Assembly: GCF_014206875.1 (NCBI RefSeq)
Contig: NZ_JACIJO010000003.1
Location: 1,072,660-1,136,659 of the forward strand
From: Algoriphagus iocasae
GTDB taxonomy: Bacteria; Bacteroidota; Bacteroidia; Cytophagales; Cyclobacteriaceae
Direction: 5' to 3'
Length of the DNA: 64,000 nucleotides
The position numbers and the translations under genes are program-made. The notes beneath the pieces were generated by a model, which did no database searches, was not told where the DNA came from, and saw only the letters and a list, made by a program, of their open reading frames with translations. The stretch's first letter is position 1. Each line of letters opens with the position of its first letter. Shown here one piece after another: positions 54,733 through 63,881 of this stretch.

Positions 54733-55008
54733 CTACTTCAAATGCTTTGGAACATTACCGTCGACTTTTTTCCACTGTTTGGTGAAATATTTCCGCACAA
54801 TGATTTTTGCGGTGACTCCAACTGCCGCAGTAAATGCGGTATATAAGATTACATTTCCTAAAGTCGCCTCTGCAGATTCGGGATTTTTCGGAGCTTCTTT
54901 GCCCGTGATCGCCTCATAACGGTTGTCTACGGCTGCTTTTGCAAGCGCTGCAACACCAAGAGAAAGAAGTGCGGATAGAATTTGAAATTTGTTTTTTGAA
55001 AGCTTCAT
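54733..55008 (-). CDS. Small DUF4235-like membrane protein
   Basis: 91 residues. Two hydrophobic segments (FQILSALLSLGVAALAKAA and LGNVILYTAFTAAVGVTAKI) flank the DUF4235-like EAITGKEAPKNPES loop. A basic C-terminus follows. Function unknown; short inner-membrane protein. It stands alone. Confidence 0.7.
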   Translation of the reverse strand: MKLSKNKFQILSALLSLGVAALAKAAVDNRYEAITGKEAPKNPESAEATLGNVILYTAFTAAVGVTAKIIVRKYFTKQWKKVDGNVPKHLK

Positions 55009-55183
55009 GTCGTCTTTCTTTATTTAAAAACAAACATGATGCTTAATGACAATCTCATAAGCCATTTCTTTTGCTTATGGGAAAAAGCCAACTACCATAA
55101 TTTAATTTTGAAATGACAAACTATTGGTGGACTAATAGCGTAAAGAACTAAAAAAAAAGGTAACGCTAATTAAAATCTTCTCT

Positions 55184-55999
55184 ATGAAACAATTCCCTTT
55201 TTATCTGGTAATTTCTTTTTTAATAGTAACAATCCAATTTGGGTGTCAACCAGATGAAGATTTAATTCCATGGGAGGAAAATTCATTATGCGATTCAAAT
55301 TCCTTTCAGGAAAATGATTTATTACAAACTGTTCCAAAAACCGAACTTTACGGACAATTTTCTTTAATATTTTTTGATCAAAACCCACTGGAGTTTACCT
55401 CTGCAAAGCCTACTGGATCAACATTTGAATTTTGGGAAAACAAGGATGCTTATCAAATAGGGTCTGGAGGTAGTGGTAATTGTGGTGAAGGCTACGAATA
55501 TATTACAAGTCCTTATATGTCTATTGGCCTGTTATTATCGGAATTTGATAACTCTAGTGAAAATCCACATCAGTACAAAAGGTTCTTAAATATTCAAGTC
55601 CCATTTCCTTGCGATTCATTTAGCACTCAAGAAAAATTTTATGACTTATTAAAGGAAGAATCCTATGATTTTGGAAATTCATGGGAGGATTTTAGTGATT
55701 TTATTATTGAATATAAGGTCGAAGGCAAGTCATATAGTTCTTTAGGTGTGGATAATTCTATTTTTAGTATCTCAGTTTCAGACCTGAAAAACAAAAAACC
55801 AATTTTCAATACCGAACCAAATGGAAATAATGGAAACCCTGCGTCTGTGGAAGCTACTTTTAAGTTTTGTGCCTTATTAAAATCAGAAGACGGGAAGTAT
55901 TTATTAATTCAAAATGCTCAAATACGAGGCAGGTATTTTAGAATGGCACCCTGGGGCTATTATTGGGAAGACTGGGGAAAAGGATGGGACCAAAATTGA
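55184..55999 (+). CDS. Hypothetical lipoprotein
   Basis: 271 residues. Signal with the lipobox IQFGCQPDED. The mature part contains a few Cys, acidic loops and a striking C-terminal aromatic stretch (GYYWEDWGKGWDQN). No family is recognised and no motif points to enzyme activity. Likely anchored in the outer membrane. Stand-alone gene. Confidence 0.68.
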   Translation: MKQFPFYLVISFLIVTIQFGCQPDEDLIPWEENSLCDSNSFQENDLLQTVPKTELYGQFSLIFFDQNPLEFTSAKPTGSTFEFWENKDAYQIGSGGSGNCGEGYEYITSPYMSIGLLLSEFDNSSENPHQYKRFLNIQVPFPCDSFSTQEKFYDLLKEESYDFGNSWEDFSDFIIEYKVEGKSYSSLGVDNSIFSISVSDLKNKKPIFNTEPNGNNGNPASVEATFKFCALLKSEDGKYLLIQNAQIRGRYFRMAPWGYYWEDWGKGWDQN

Positions 56000-56134
56000 A
56001 ATATAGTATTTAAGAATTGAGGTTTCTATTATTTTTCTTAAAAAAACATGATGCAGAATCCTCAATTCCACTATTATAAATGGAATCCAATAGTTTCCTT
56101 TCTCCTAAAATGGAAATTTGTCATCAATCCATTT

Positions 56135-57292
56135 CTATTTCGTGATTCTCCTAGGAATAGCCGCTGGAAGCCTACTCAGCATTTCATTGTTCAGCAACTG
56201 AGTGACTTGAGAGAATGAACTGATATTGATGGTATTGTTATTTTGACGGCCTACCAATACAACCTCATCACCAACCTGCACATCTGGGATATTTGAGACA
56301 TCCACCATAAAAAGATTCATATTGATCAGGCCGACAATTTGTACCTTTTTTCCTTTTATCAGCACATGACCAGAATTGGATTGGGCTCGGGGATAGCCAT
56401 TACTATAACCAAGGGGCATCACCGCCACTTTCATATCCTGTGAAGCCTGATAGGAGGTACCATAGCCTATAAACTCACCGGCTTCCACATCCCTCACGTC
56501 CATTACATCCGTTTTCCAGGTAAAAATCCTCTTCAGAGCACTATCCGATTGCTTCCCTGTTTTTTGTAAATGTGCATAGTAAATATCAGGACTAGGCCAA
56601 AAACCATATTGCGCCACACCAATTCTCACCATATCATACACAGTGTCTTTATAGGCCAAAGCAGCTGCGGAACATGCAATATGACGGATTTCCGGCTCGA
56701 TATTCTTTTGCTTGCATTGCTTCAGGAAGTTTTTGTAGCGCTCATGCTGCTTATCAATTTTAAATTGATTCGAAAAGTTCTCCGCTCCGCCAAAATGAGT
56801 ACATAGACCTTTAAAGGCTATTTCTTTTGAATGCTTCTTAAGAAAACTTAGCGTAGCAGGAAATTCACTTTTGGTCATTCCAGTTCTATTTGCTCCGGTT
56901 TCCACTTCAATGTGCACTTTGGCTTGCTTTCCTAGCCTCTGAGCGGACTCCAATACTAAGGGTAGTCTTTCGTAATTGAAGACATAAAACTCAATTCCAT
57001 TTTCTACAGCCCAGTCAATATCCTCATCATAAAGAATACCCATGATCATAGCATCACTGCTCTCAGATTTTGCTTCTAAAACTTCCTCTGCCTCAAATGC
57101 CGATGCAGTGGCAAAATGACTTACTCCGGCTTTTTCAGCCATCTTCACAAATTCACGAATTCCATGGCCATAGGCATTTGCCTTGACCACGGAAGATATT
57201 TTTACGCCTTCACCGACCTTCTTTTTGATGAAGTTGATATTATTTGTCAATGAGGATTGACTGAGTTCTATTCTTGATGAATGTCTTACCAT
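56135..57292 (-). CDS. alr: Alanine racemase-like PLP enzyme (divergent)
   Basis: 385 residues from the ATG at 57292; earlier in-frame codons are poor starts. Fold type III: Lys37 binds PLP (VVKANAYGHG), Tyr277 is the second base (FIGYGTSY) and Arg136 is in TGANRTG. The usual CMDQ segment reads INMNLFMVDV, so the Asp after Met is Asn. This is unusual for housekeeping alanine racemases, though a broader-specificity enzyme cannot be excluded. It overlaps the upstream 662-residue gene by 7 bases and closes the ATP-grasp operon. D-amino-acid supply for a peptide made by that operon is a plausible role. Confidence 0.88.
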   Translation of the reverse strand: MVRHSSRIELSQSSLTNNINFIKKKVGEGVKISSVVKANAYGHGIREFVKMAEKAGVSHFATASAFEAEEVLEAKSESSDAMIMGILYDEDIDWAVENGIEFYVFNYERLPLVLESAQRLGKQAKVHIEVETGANRTGMTKSEFPATLSFLKKHSKEIAFKGLCTHFGGAENFSNQFKIDKQHERYKNFLKQCKQKNIEPEIRHIACSAAALAYKDTVYDMVRIGVAQYGFWPSPDIYYAHLQKTGKQSDSALKRIFTWKTDVMDVRDVEAGEFIGYGTSYQASQDMKVAVMPLGYSNGYPRAQSNSGHVLIKGKKVQIVGLINMNLFMVDVSNIPDVQVGDEVVLVGRQNNNTINISSFSQVTQLLNNEMLSRLPAAIPRRITK

Positions 57293-59274
57293 AATTTCGT
57301 TTGTTGATTCCAGGTATAGGATTTCCCCCAACTTTCTCTTCCAAGTTTTTCCACCCGCTCCAGTTCTTCTGTTGGGACCTGATTTAATCTGTCTTTTACA
57401 TCCAATGTGCTGTAATGGAAGGCATAAACCCTTGCGGCAAACTGATAGAATGGAAGGGAAGATTCTCCTTTCTTTTCTCCTTTACCATGAACAGAAGGGA
57501 TGATATTCTGTCCCCAGTCCTGTCTGCCCTCATTGTTGGGATTGAGGAAGTAGGCGCGGATTTCTCCCTTGGGACTTTTCTCCACTCGTAGGAGGGAAAC
57601 GGCATGAAAACCAATCATATCCCCTTTGTTACTGGTAATGAAAATACCCACAGGGTTGGGGTAAACCATCTGCTTATTATTGTTGTAATCCGGGTGAAAA
57701 GCAGCATAAAATATCCGCACATATCCTGGGAAGTCCATGATGGAATTACTCATGTAATCATAACAGGAGGCAAAACCCACTTGGATCCATTGTCCATACA
57801 TGGCCGGATTAACCCATTTATGTGGATCTTCCAATCTTCCTGCGGAAAGCCGCATCATCTCATTGTAGATTTTGTCCAGATGTGGAACCAATACAATGGA
57901 CACCACATCCAGATTATAATCCAACTGATCCAGCAGGCCTTTGATCAGATTGTTGGAAACCAGATTCTGGTTTTCGAAGCGCATGATCAGATTGTTTTGG
58001 GTGGCTACGGTGATAATCATATCGATCAGCTTGGCCGGGGAATGCTGACTCCACATGCTAATGCCCCGGGCAGATTGACAGGTAGGGTTATTCCCTTGAC
58101 CCACACCCAAAGGCTGTCCCAAAACCTTGATCGTTCCTCCAATCAGATACTGTAATGCCGTGACCTCTTCATCCCGATTGACCAGAGATTTCAAAATCCT
58201 CTTTTCCACCTGGGGATTGATCTTTATCCTGCGAAGGTTTTCTAACCCCACCCGAACAGCCCTTCGGGAAAATAGGTTTTTGCGGAGCATTCGGGCTAGG
58301 CCATAAATACACTGGCAGTTATCCCAACTCACTGTTTCTAAAATCAGGGAAGAAATCATCTCATGGTATTTGTCCCATTCGGCTGTTCCCCGATCATTTA
58401 AATCCAGGCAAATCGGAACCAAATCACCATGGGCTTTCACAAGATGCTTTAGAAAAACAGCTTGATACCCACTTACCAAACCTGTGGCATTCATGCAGCT
58501 TCCCATTTCCTCTGCTTCTTTTGCCAAAGTTTCCTCATCCGCATTTTCCAGAAAAGTCTGGTAGGAATCCTTTCCTTGATGAGCTTTTGAGCCTTCGGAA
58601 GGAGCATACAAGGCATCGATATAAATCCGCATTTCCTGATCCAGCTTGAGATCCCCGGAAGTATCAAATCTCCTGTTGACCAAACTGATAAGTTCCCGGG
58701 CTTTTGAGGTGCGGATGGGGCGCTGTTCACAAATCAGGCGAATTTCTTCCACTAGCTTTTCATAAACTCCGCGCAAATCCATTTCGGACATGATAAAGCC
58801 AAAGAGATTGAATGCCTTCTTTAATTCCCGTTCGGGCATTTTCACACGCGTCTCCTCAGTAGGTTCACGTAGCGCAAACTCAAGATTATGCACGATTACC
58901 TCCTCCAAGAAACGCTGTGCATCCTCCGCAGAGACGGTTTGATGTACATCCTCTCCTTTGGCATAGCGAAGCATTCGTAGCTCCGATAATGCCTCAAAAC
59001 TGGAGGATGGATGCCCATATTTAAGCGTTCCCTTGACTAAATAGGGAACAAGCTTGTCAGGATCATTCCAGGATGTTCCTTTAAAAAACTCAGCCTGATC
59101 GAGGGTGACGCTTTTGCTATATAAAAAAGCAAGACCAGATCTGGTCAAGCTTAGTATATCGATATGACTGGCTAATTTTGTTGCCTTTTCCTTTTTGGTC
59201 AGCGGTCCCGAGTCGATAAACTCCTGGAGACTTTGTTCAAAATTAGTAAATACCTTATCGGTGGTTAATTGCAT
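57286..59274 (-). CDS. Uncharacterised protein with papain-like Gln/Cys/His/Asn constellation
   Basis: 662 residues, no signal peptide. The first 380 are mainly helical with no recognised family. From 385 the sequence reads GQPLGVGQGNNPTCQSARGISMW: Gln393 precedes Cys399 by six residues, exactly as Gln19 and Cys25 in papain. His557 (GFHAVSLLRVE) and Asn578 (YFLNPNNEG) then follow in the papain order Gln-Cys-His-Asn. It is therefore probably a papain-fold amide hydrolase or transferase. It is flanked at 15 bases by the ATP-grasp gene and overlaps the racemase by 7 bases, so the three form one tight operon. No known family was recognised by eye. Confidence 0.8.
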   Translation of the reverse strand: MQLTTDKVFTNFEQSLQEFIDSGPLTKKEKATKLASHIDILSLTRSGLAFLYSKSVTLDQAEFFKGTSWNDPDKLVPYLVKGTLKYGHPSSSFEALSELRMLRYAKGEDVHQTVSAEDAQRFLEEVIVHNLEFALREPTEETRVKMPERELKKAFNLFGFIMSEMDLRGVYEKLVEEIRLICEQRPIRTSKARELISLVNRRFDTSGDLKLDQEMRIYIDALYAPSEGSKAHQGKDSYQTFLENADEETLAKEAEEMGSCMNATGLVSGYQAVFLKHLVKAHGDLVPICLDLNDRGTAEWDKYHEMISSLILETVSWDNCQCIYGLARMLRKNLFSRRAVRVGLENLRRIKINPQVEKRILKSLVNRDEEVTALQYLIGGTIKVLGQPLGVGQGNNPTCQSARGISMWSQHSPAKLIDMIITVATQNNLIMRFENQNLVSNNLIKGLLDQLDYNLDVVSIVLVPHLDKIYNEMMRLSAGRLEDPHKWVNPAMYGQWIQVGFASCYDYMSNSIMDFPGYVRIFYAAFHPDYNNNKQMVYPNPVGIFITSNKGDMIGFHAVSLLRVEKSPKGEIRAYFLNPNNEGRQDWGQNIIPSVHGKGEKKGESSLPFYQFAARVYAFHYSTLDVKDRLNQVPTEELERVEKLGRESWGKSYTWNQQTKLW

Positions 59275-59289
59275 GTATTGATTGAAAAT

Positions 59290-60513
59290 TTACACGTAAA
59301 ACTCTTCTTCCTCGTAATGCTTCAGCAACTCGGTCATGCGATCTGGATCTTCACCTTTGAAGTTGATTGTACCAAAATGATTTCCAAATCCATCCCTGTC
59401 TGCACTGAGCTTTTGTCCTTCATAAGGTGCGATAAGGGTATGCTCTACAAAGTAAGGCTCGTCATTCAAAGACTCAGGGATTTCAAGTTTTGAGAATTGG
59501 CGCTTACGAGGATAGATCATCACATTGCCATGGTAGTTTTTAGGTTTGAAGTCTTTCGCAGGAAAGATCTCATCCAATTCCTCTTCCGTAATATTCGGAT
59601 CATGGCAAATCACAAAGGCTGCCAATGCATCAAATTCATAGGATTTGGAGCAAAGTTCTAAAATATGCCCTCCTGGAATCCTGCATGCTGTTTCTCCAAA
59701 GTTAAGTTCGTCCTTATCGGTCAGGAACCATTCTGGGTGAACCATCCCGTATTCTATTCCGAAGATATCCACCATCTTTTGTACTTCCTTGTGGATCAGA
59801 TCGCGTTTGCTTTCCAGGTATTTTCCTTCGGGAATGAAATTGGAATAACCCAGCTTGACGTATTCGGTGATATTCAGGAATCTGATTTTTCCTTTATTGA
59901 TAAATGCCTCGCAGGAAAACTCACGGCCGGGTAGGTGACTTTCGGCCAAACACGGGAAATCACTGTCTTCACATTTTTCATCGATATCACTCATGGAGCG
60001 CAGCAATCTATGCCCCACAGTTCCCGCTGAAGCAAAAGGTTTGATATGTACCCAGCTATCTTCTTCTCCATCGAGCTGAAGATTTGCCTGATTGAGTCGT
60101 TTCATAAAGGCTTTGACACCCTCTTTATTATAAACTTCCTCAAAGAGTCCTACTCGGAGACCACCAATCAGCGCTTTTCGCTTCATCATGGCTTTGTTTC
60201 GGAATAAGAAAGCCCTGTTGAGCACTCGTGGATCGCCTCGGTAAATTGAGTTTAAGGCACCAGCCCATTCGACAGTTTCCTCGTAAAGCGGCACAGCCAC
60301 ATCCACATCAAAAGCCTTCAACTTTTCATATAAGTCGATGGAATTGGAAGTATCAGACCATTCGTCTAAAGGGTAGGAAACAAAAGGGATATTATTTTCA
60401 GCAGCATAAGTTTCAAAATCCGAAAAGGAAACTACTACAAAAGGACGTCCGGTCTTCTGCATGCTTTCGATGACAGGAAGACTCCAGCCTATTAATGCAA
60501 AACATTTTGCCAT
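59290..60513 (-). CDS. ATP-grasp ligase
   Basis: 407 residues. N-terminal Rossmann-like pre-ATP-grasp domain (KCFALIGWSLPVIESMQKTGRPFVVVS) and the ATP-grasp domain from about 120, with the ATP-binding Lys in WVHIKPFASAGTVGHRLL, a CLAESHLPGREFSCEAFI loop, and the Mg-binding GETACRIPGG (about 275). The last 100 residues form a C-terminal domain. It resembles the PurK/carnosine-synthase-like carboxylate-amine ligases that join amino acids. It is the first gene before the papain-like protein and the racemase. Substrate unknown. Confidence 0.92.
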   Translation of the reverse strand: MAKCFALIGWSLPVIESMQKTGRPFVVVSFSDFETYAAENNIPFVSYPLDEWSDTSNSIDLYEKLKAFDVDVAVPLYEETVEWAGALNSIYRGDPRVLNRAFLFRNKAMMKRKALIGGLRVGLFEEVYNKEGVKAFMKRLNQANLQLDGEEDSWVHIKPFASAGTVGHRLLRSMSDIDEKCEDSDFPCLAESHLPGREFSCEAFINKGKIRFLNITEYVKLGYSNFIPEGKYLESKRDLIHKEVQKMVDIFGIEYGMVHPEWFLTDKDELNFGETACRIPGGHILELCSKSYEFDALAAFVICHDPNITEEELDEIFPAKDFKPKNYHGNVMIYPRKRQFSKLEIPESLNDEPYFVEHTLIAPYEGQKLSADRDGFGNHFGTINFKGEDPDRMTELLKHYEEEEFYV

Positions 60514-60763
60514 GGTATTTTAAGGTTTAGGGTTAAAAATTGATTGAAAATCAGATGCTCTGGTCCACACAGGATGTGTGAGGAGAAAGGACAGAATTGT
60601 CAAAAAGACCAGAGTACCTTATTATACAAGGGCTGTACACCGAAGATCGTTCCATCTTTTTTCAATCCCCTTGCTGAGTACAGCAGGTTCTTAGAATAGT
60701 GGAATTAAAGGAGTGGCCAATCACTAAATGCGGTCAATGATTTATTAAAAAGCTTTTTTATTC

Positions 60764-60906
60764 TACATAACCGCTTTCATAACAATACCCAAAGGAAAAA
60801 AGGGTTGAAGTTTTTTTGAGCGTGCTGTGGACTATGGACTGTCGTCGATGGACGATTATCACCTATATACACATTCTGCAATTACTGGCTCCATTGCGGA
60901 CAATAA
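60764..60906 (+). repeat. Dispersed intergenic repeat, copy 4
   Basis: Shares ACCGCTTTCATAACAATACC, AAAGGAAAAAAGGGTTGAAG, GTGCTGTGGACTATGGACTG, TCGTCGATGGACGATTATC and TACTGGCTCCATTGCGGAC. It lies in the 417-base gap between the ATP-grasp gene start and the end of the S41 peptidase gene; the rest of this gap shows nothing recognised. Confidence 0.82.
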
Positions 60907-60930
60907 TATTATCTTTTTAAGAAATAAGAA

Positions 60931-62277
60931 TTAATGTTTTTCTTGGCTTATTAAGAAATCAAGAGCTTTTTCTAATACAGGATCTCTATCTTCTAAATAG
61001 TCATTAAGGGTTTTTTGAACAAAAATATCAGGTTGGATTCCAACTCCCACAAACTCTCTTCCATCTGGATATGTGTCTTTTTTTGTACAAACCCTAGCAA
61101 GGCCTCCTTGGGGTAAATTAAAACTTAGCGGCTTACCGGTACTCCCATAGCTGGGTTCACCAATTTTGGTCATATGCTTTTGCTTATCAGCGTAAATCAG
61201 AAAATCTTCCGCAGCAGAAGCAGTCCCATGGCCGATTAAAATTGCTGTAGGAACTATAATTCTTTTATTCTTGAGTAGCCTTTTATCTCCTGGTCCCAAT
61301 GTGTCTGGAGAATATGGCAGATCATAAAAATAGGTATCATTACCTCTTGCTTTAAAAGTCGCTACATGCTGTCTGGTCTGAGATTTAGAACCAAAAAAAA
61401 CAGTGTCTTCCGTTAGGTAATGTAAGATGACCTTTCCAATAATGGTATTTCCTCCTCCGTTATTTCGTAAATCTAAGATCAGGGATTCTGCTTGCTGTAA
61501 TTCTTTGTTTTTTTTACGAAACATCTCAGCAATTTCCCAATCCGAAAAGGAGTTCAGAGAGATATAGGCAGTGTTGTTGGGATACCACTTAAACTCAAAA
61601 AGTTCTTTCTTTTCTATGACGGGAAACATTTCCCTATCTTCGGATTTTGCTATCGTGATATTCAATGTTTTTTCATCACCATTGGGCTGCAATAATTTTA
61701 AATCATAGGTGGTGCCCAGATAACCTTCAAGCAACTTTTTTATGCCCCAGTCTTCTAAAGTGTAAGATGTGGAAGCGGAAATATATGGGAGAACATTTTC
61801 GTTTAAGTAATCTCTAGTGGGAATACCGTTTACTTCAATAATCTCGGATCCAATTGGAATTTCTTCTTTTTTACTTTCATTGATATGAGTTATTATGGCC
61901 TTCCCACCAATATTATTAATAATGAAGCGGTATTTCCCATAGTTGTTATTAAGTACTTTTTCCTGAATGTATTTTGGAAAGTAAACATTGGTATGTCCAT
62001 CTTTCAGGGTTGCACAAAACTTCTGAAGCAATCGATAATACTCGAAATCATTGGAAGTTTCCTGAACCTTGGAGGTAAGTTCCTTGAATAGCTCATCCCA
62101 CTTAAGTTGATCCACTTTGTAGAGGTAGACAGAATTATAGTTTACTTCCTGCCAAAATTTAGAGAGGCCATAGATTTTATCTTCCTGGGTCAAATTATTC
62201 GGTATCTGGCCAAACGCTAAGCAGGAGGAAAAAAAGAAGCTAAAAAGACAAAGGAGTTTAAAGTTTTTGAATGTCAT
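60931..62277 (-). CDS. S41-family peptidase (C-terminal processing peptidase-like), secreted
   Basis: 448 residues from the ATG at 62277, which gives a proper Sec signal (LLCLFSFFFSSCLAFG); an ATG 19 codons upstream adds only hydrophilic residues. An N-terminal helical region and a PDZ-like segment (about 120-170; GSEIIEVNGIPTRDY) are followed by the tail-specific protease core: SLILDLRNNGGGNTIIGKVI, then GHGTASAAEDFLIYADK with the nucleophile Ser and GEPSYGSTGKPLSFNLPQGG. It probably degrades peptides in the periplasm. Stand-alone. Confidence 0.92.
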   Translation of the reverse strand: MTFKNFKLLCLFSFFFSSCLAFGQIPNNLTQEDKIYGLSKFWQEVNYNSVYLYKVDQLKWDELFKELTSKVQETSNDFEYYRLLQKFCATLKDGHTNVYFPKYIQEKVLNNNYGKYRFIINNIGGKAIITHINESKKEEIPIGSEIIEVNGIPTRDYLNENVLPYISASTSYTLEDWGIKKLLEGYLGTTYDLKLLQPNGDEKTLNITIAKSEDREMFPVIEKKELFEFKWYPNNTAYISLNSFSDWEIAEMFRKKNKELQQAESLILDLRNNGGGNTIIGKVILHYLTEDTVFFGSKSQTRQHVATFKARGNDTYFYDLPYSPDTLGPGDKRLLKNKRIIVPTAILIGHGTASAAEDFLIYADKQKHMTKIGEPSYGSTGKPLSFNLPQGGLARVCTKKDTYPDGREFVGVGIQPDIFVQKTLNDYLEDRDPVLEKALDFLISQEKH

Positions 62278-62526
62278 AATTTTTAAACTAAAAGAACTTG
62301 CAATAAATGCATTTCTATGGAAAATAATTGGCAAGTTGGCTGGAAATAATACTTTGAAACTCCACTTTTGGCGCTGGATCTAATTTTAATCAATGAAGTG
62401 ATTTTTCTAAAGTTCAGCTAAGAAGACATGGAACTTGAGATGACTTTAATGCCATTAGCGGAAATTATCAAAATAGAATGAGGATCCAGAATGTAAAATA
62501 TTGAGATCAGAAATAGGATAAAAAAT

Positions 62527-62551
62527 AAGGGTCACTCTTTTGAGGACCCTT
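62527..62551 (-). terminator. Terminator after the DUF4625-like lipoprotein gene
   Basis: AAGGGTC and GACCCTT with an inner CTC-TTTT-GAG stem; read on the minus strand it is followed by an AT-rich T tract. It starts 11 bases after the stop of the lipoprotein gene. Confidence 0.85.
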
Positions 62552-62561
62552 AAAAATTTAA

Positions 62562-63488
62562 TTAGTTGATTTCTATAGGTATGGACCTCATTGAAGCATT
62601 TCCAGCCTCATCTTCAGCCCATATAATCATGACAAAATTAGATTTTCCCTCTGGAAAATCCATTGGATCAATTTCCAATAACTCATTAAAAGTAAGCTCG
62701 GATACTGAAGGAAGTTCGCTTCCCGATTTATCCAATCTTAAAGACTGACCCCACATCCTTTCATCGTAGACTATTTGATCTGTTTCTCCTTTATAGTCAC
62801 CCAAGACATCTTGATCAGCCAGCTTAATCCAAACAAACTTCAAGGGAGTTGACAGTTCGTCATCTGTCTTCATGATTCCACCTTCTAGTGAAAGTGCCTC
62901 ATTGGTTTCTAAAGTTATAACGTCAGGGAGTCCATGAGGTCTATGAATTAAAGGAGCATAAGTTCTTTCAACAAAGACAATGGTTTGATAATTAGATCCA
63001 AATTCATGATTGGTTATGTTACCATGAATGTCTTGCGCATCGATGCTCAACTCATAGGGGCCTGCGAGAATTGGAAGGGAAGCAACAGAATAGGTTCCTT
63101 TCCATTCTATGGTAAAAGGGTCAAAGTTTATTTCATCTTTTCCAGGTTGGAAGTTGTATTTTGGACTATCATAATCTTTATTGATAATCTCAGTATGGTT
63201 TAATAACTCAAATTTATTGGCGAAATCACCTTCTGCATTATTGGGCAAATCTCCTTTAACTCCCAGAATTATTTCTGAGATTCCTTCAGGGTCACTTATA
63301 TTTAAATAATACCGAAAAGATGACCAATCCCATGGAATAACTTGGCCAGGGTAAGGTTCAATTTCTGAAGAATATTCTAATTTAGAAATTGTCGGAATGG
63401 TATTGTCAATAGGCTGTGGTGGGTCTTCACTGCAGGATGCAAAACCTATAGAAGCAATTAATAGGGTAAAAAGAGAATGTTTATTCAT
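62562..63488 (-). CDS. Hypothetical lipoprotein, DUF4625-like beta domains
   Basis: 308 residues from the ATG at 63488, which starts a normal signal (lipobox FASCSED); an earlier in-frame ATG 11 codons upstream is less likely. The mature protein repeats a pattern of the DUF4625 type: NTIPTISKLEYSSEI..., ISDPEGISEIILGVKG, and AGPYELSIDAQDIHGNITNHEF. The later DDELSTPLKFVWIKLAD begins a second, less similar beta domain. Such lipoproteins occur in Bacteroidota surfaces; no activity is known. Confidence 0.72.
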   Translation of the reverse strand: MNKHSLFTLLIASIGFASCSEDPPQPIDNTIPTISKLEYSSEIEPYPGQVIPWDWSSFRYYLNISDPEGISEIILGVKGDLPNNAEGDFANKFELLNHTEIINKDYDSPKYNFQPGKDEINFDPFTIEWKGTYSVASLPILAGPYELSIDAQDIHGNITNHEFGSNYQTIVFVERTYAPLIHRPHGLPDVITLETNEALSLEGGIMKTDDELSTPLKFVWIKLADQDVLGDYKGETDQIVYDERMWGQSLRLDKSGSELPSVSELTFNELLEIDPMDFPEGKSNFVMIIWAEDEAGNASMRSIPIEIN

Positions 63489-63881
63489 TTGATTGAAAGA
63501 AAAAGAGTAGAACTTCACCATAATTAAATAATAAGTTCGTATTTAAAAATAAAAAGTTCGGGTTTCTAGTTATTATTTTTTAAAGGTTGATAACCTTTCT
63601 TTCAATTAACTCCTTCGATTTAAATCTCTTCATAGAAGTTTCTCTTGCAGTTTTTAAAATACGGATAACTCGCTTCATAAATAGTGAGTTCTAACAATCT
63701 CATGTTTTAATTCTTTTGATTTCATTTATTTTTTTAGTCGTCACATGTGAATAAATCTCAGAAAAAGACGTTCTGAAACTTAAAAATTCCTAAATAAATT
63801 AAAAACGTAATTGATGTTTGGGACAACCCACTATATTCAAATTATTATTTCGAAAATATTTTTAGTTTAAAAAAATCAGCC
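63489..63881. other. Gene-free region, nothing recognised
   Basis: 393 AT-rich bases between two divergent gene starts. It must contain at least one promoter but no convincing TTTG / TAnnTTTG pair, palindrome or small gene was seen. Confidence 0.6.

Noticed and set aside
54733-54846. Plus-strand frame continuing from the transposase gene as a second IS protein
   Set aside because: It is antisense to the DUF4235-like gene, which has a proper start, membrane segments and family features.
56014-56068. Inverted repeat GAATTGAGG ... CCTCAATTC as terminator after the lipoprotein at 55184
   Set aside because: The arms are 37 bases apart and no T tract follows; too weak to call.
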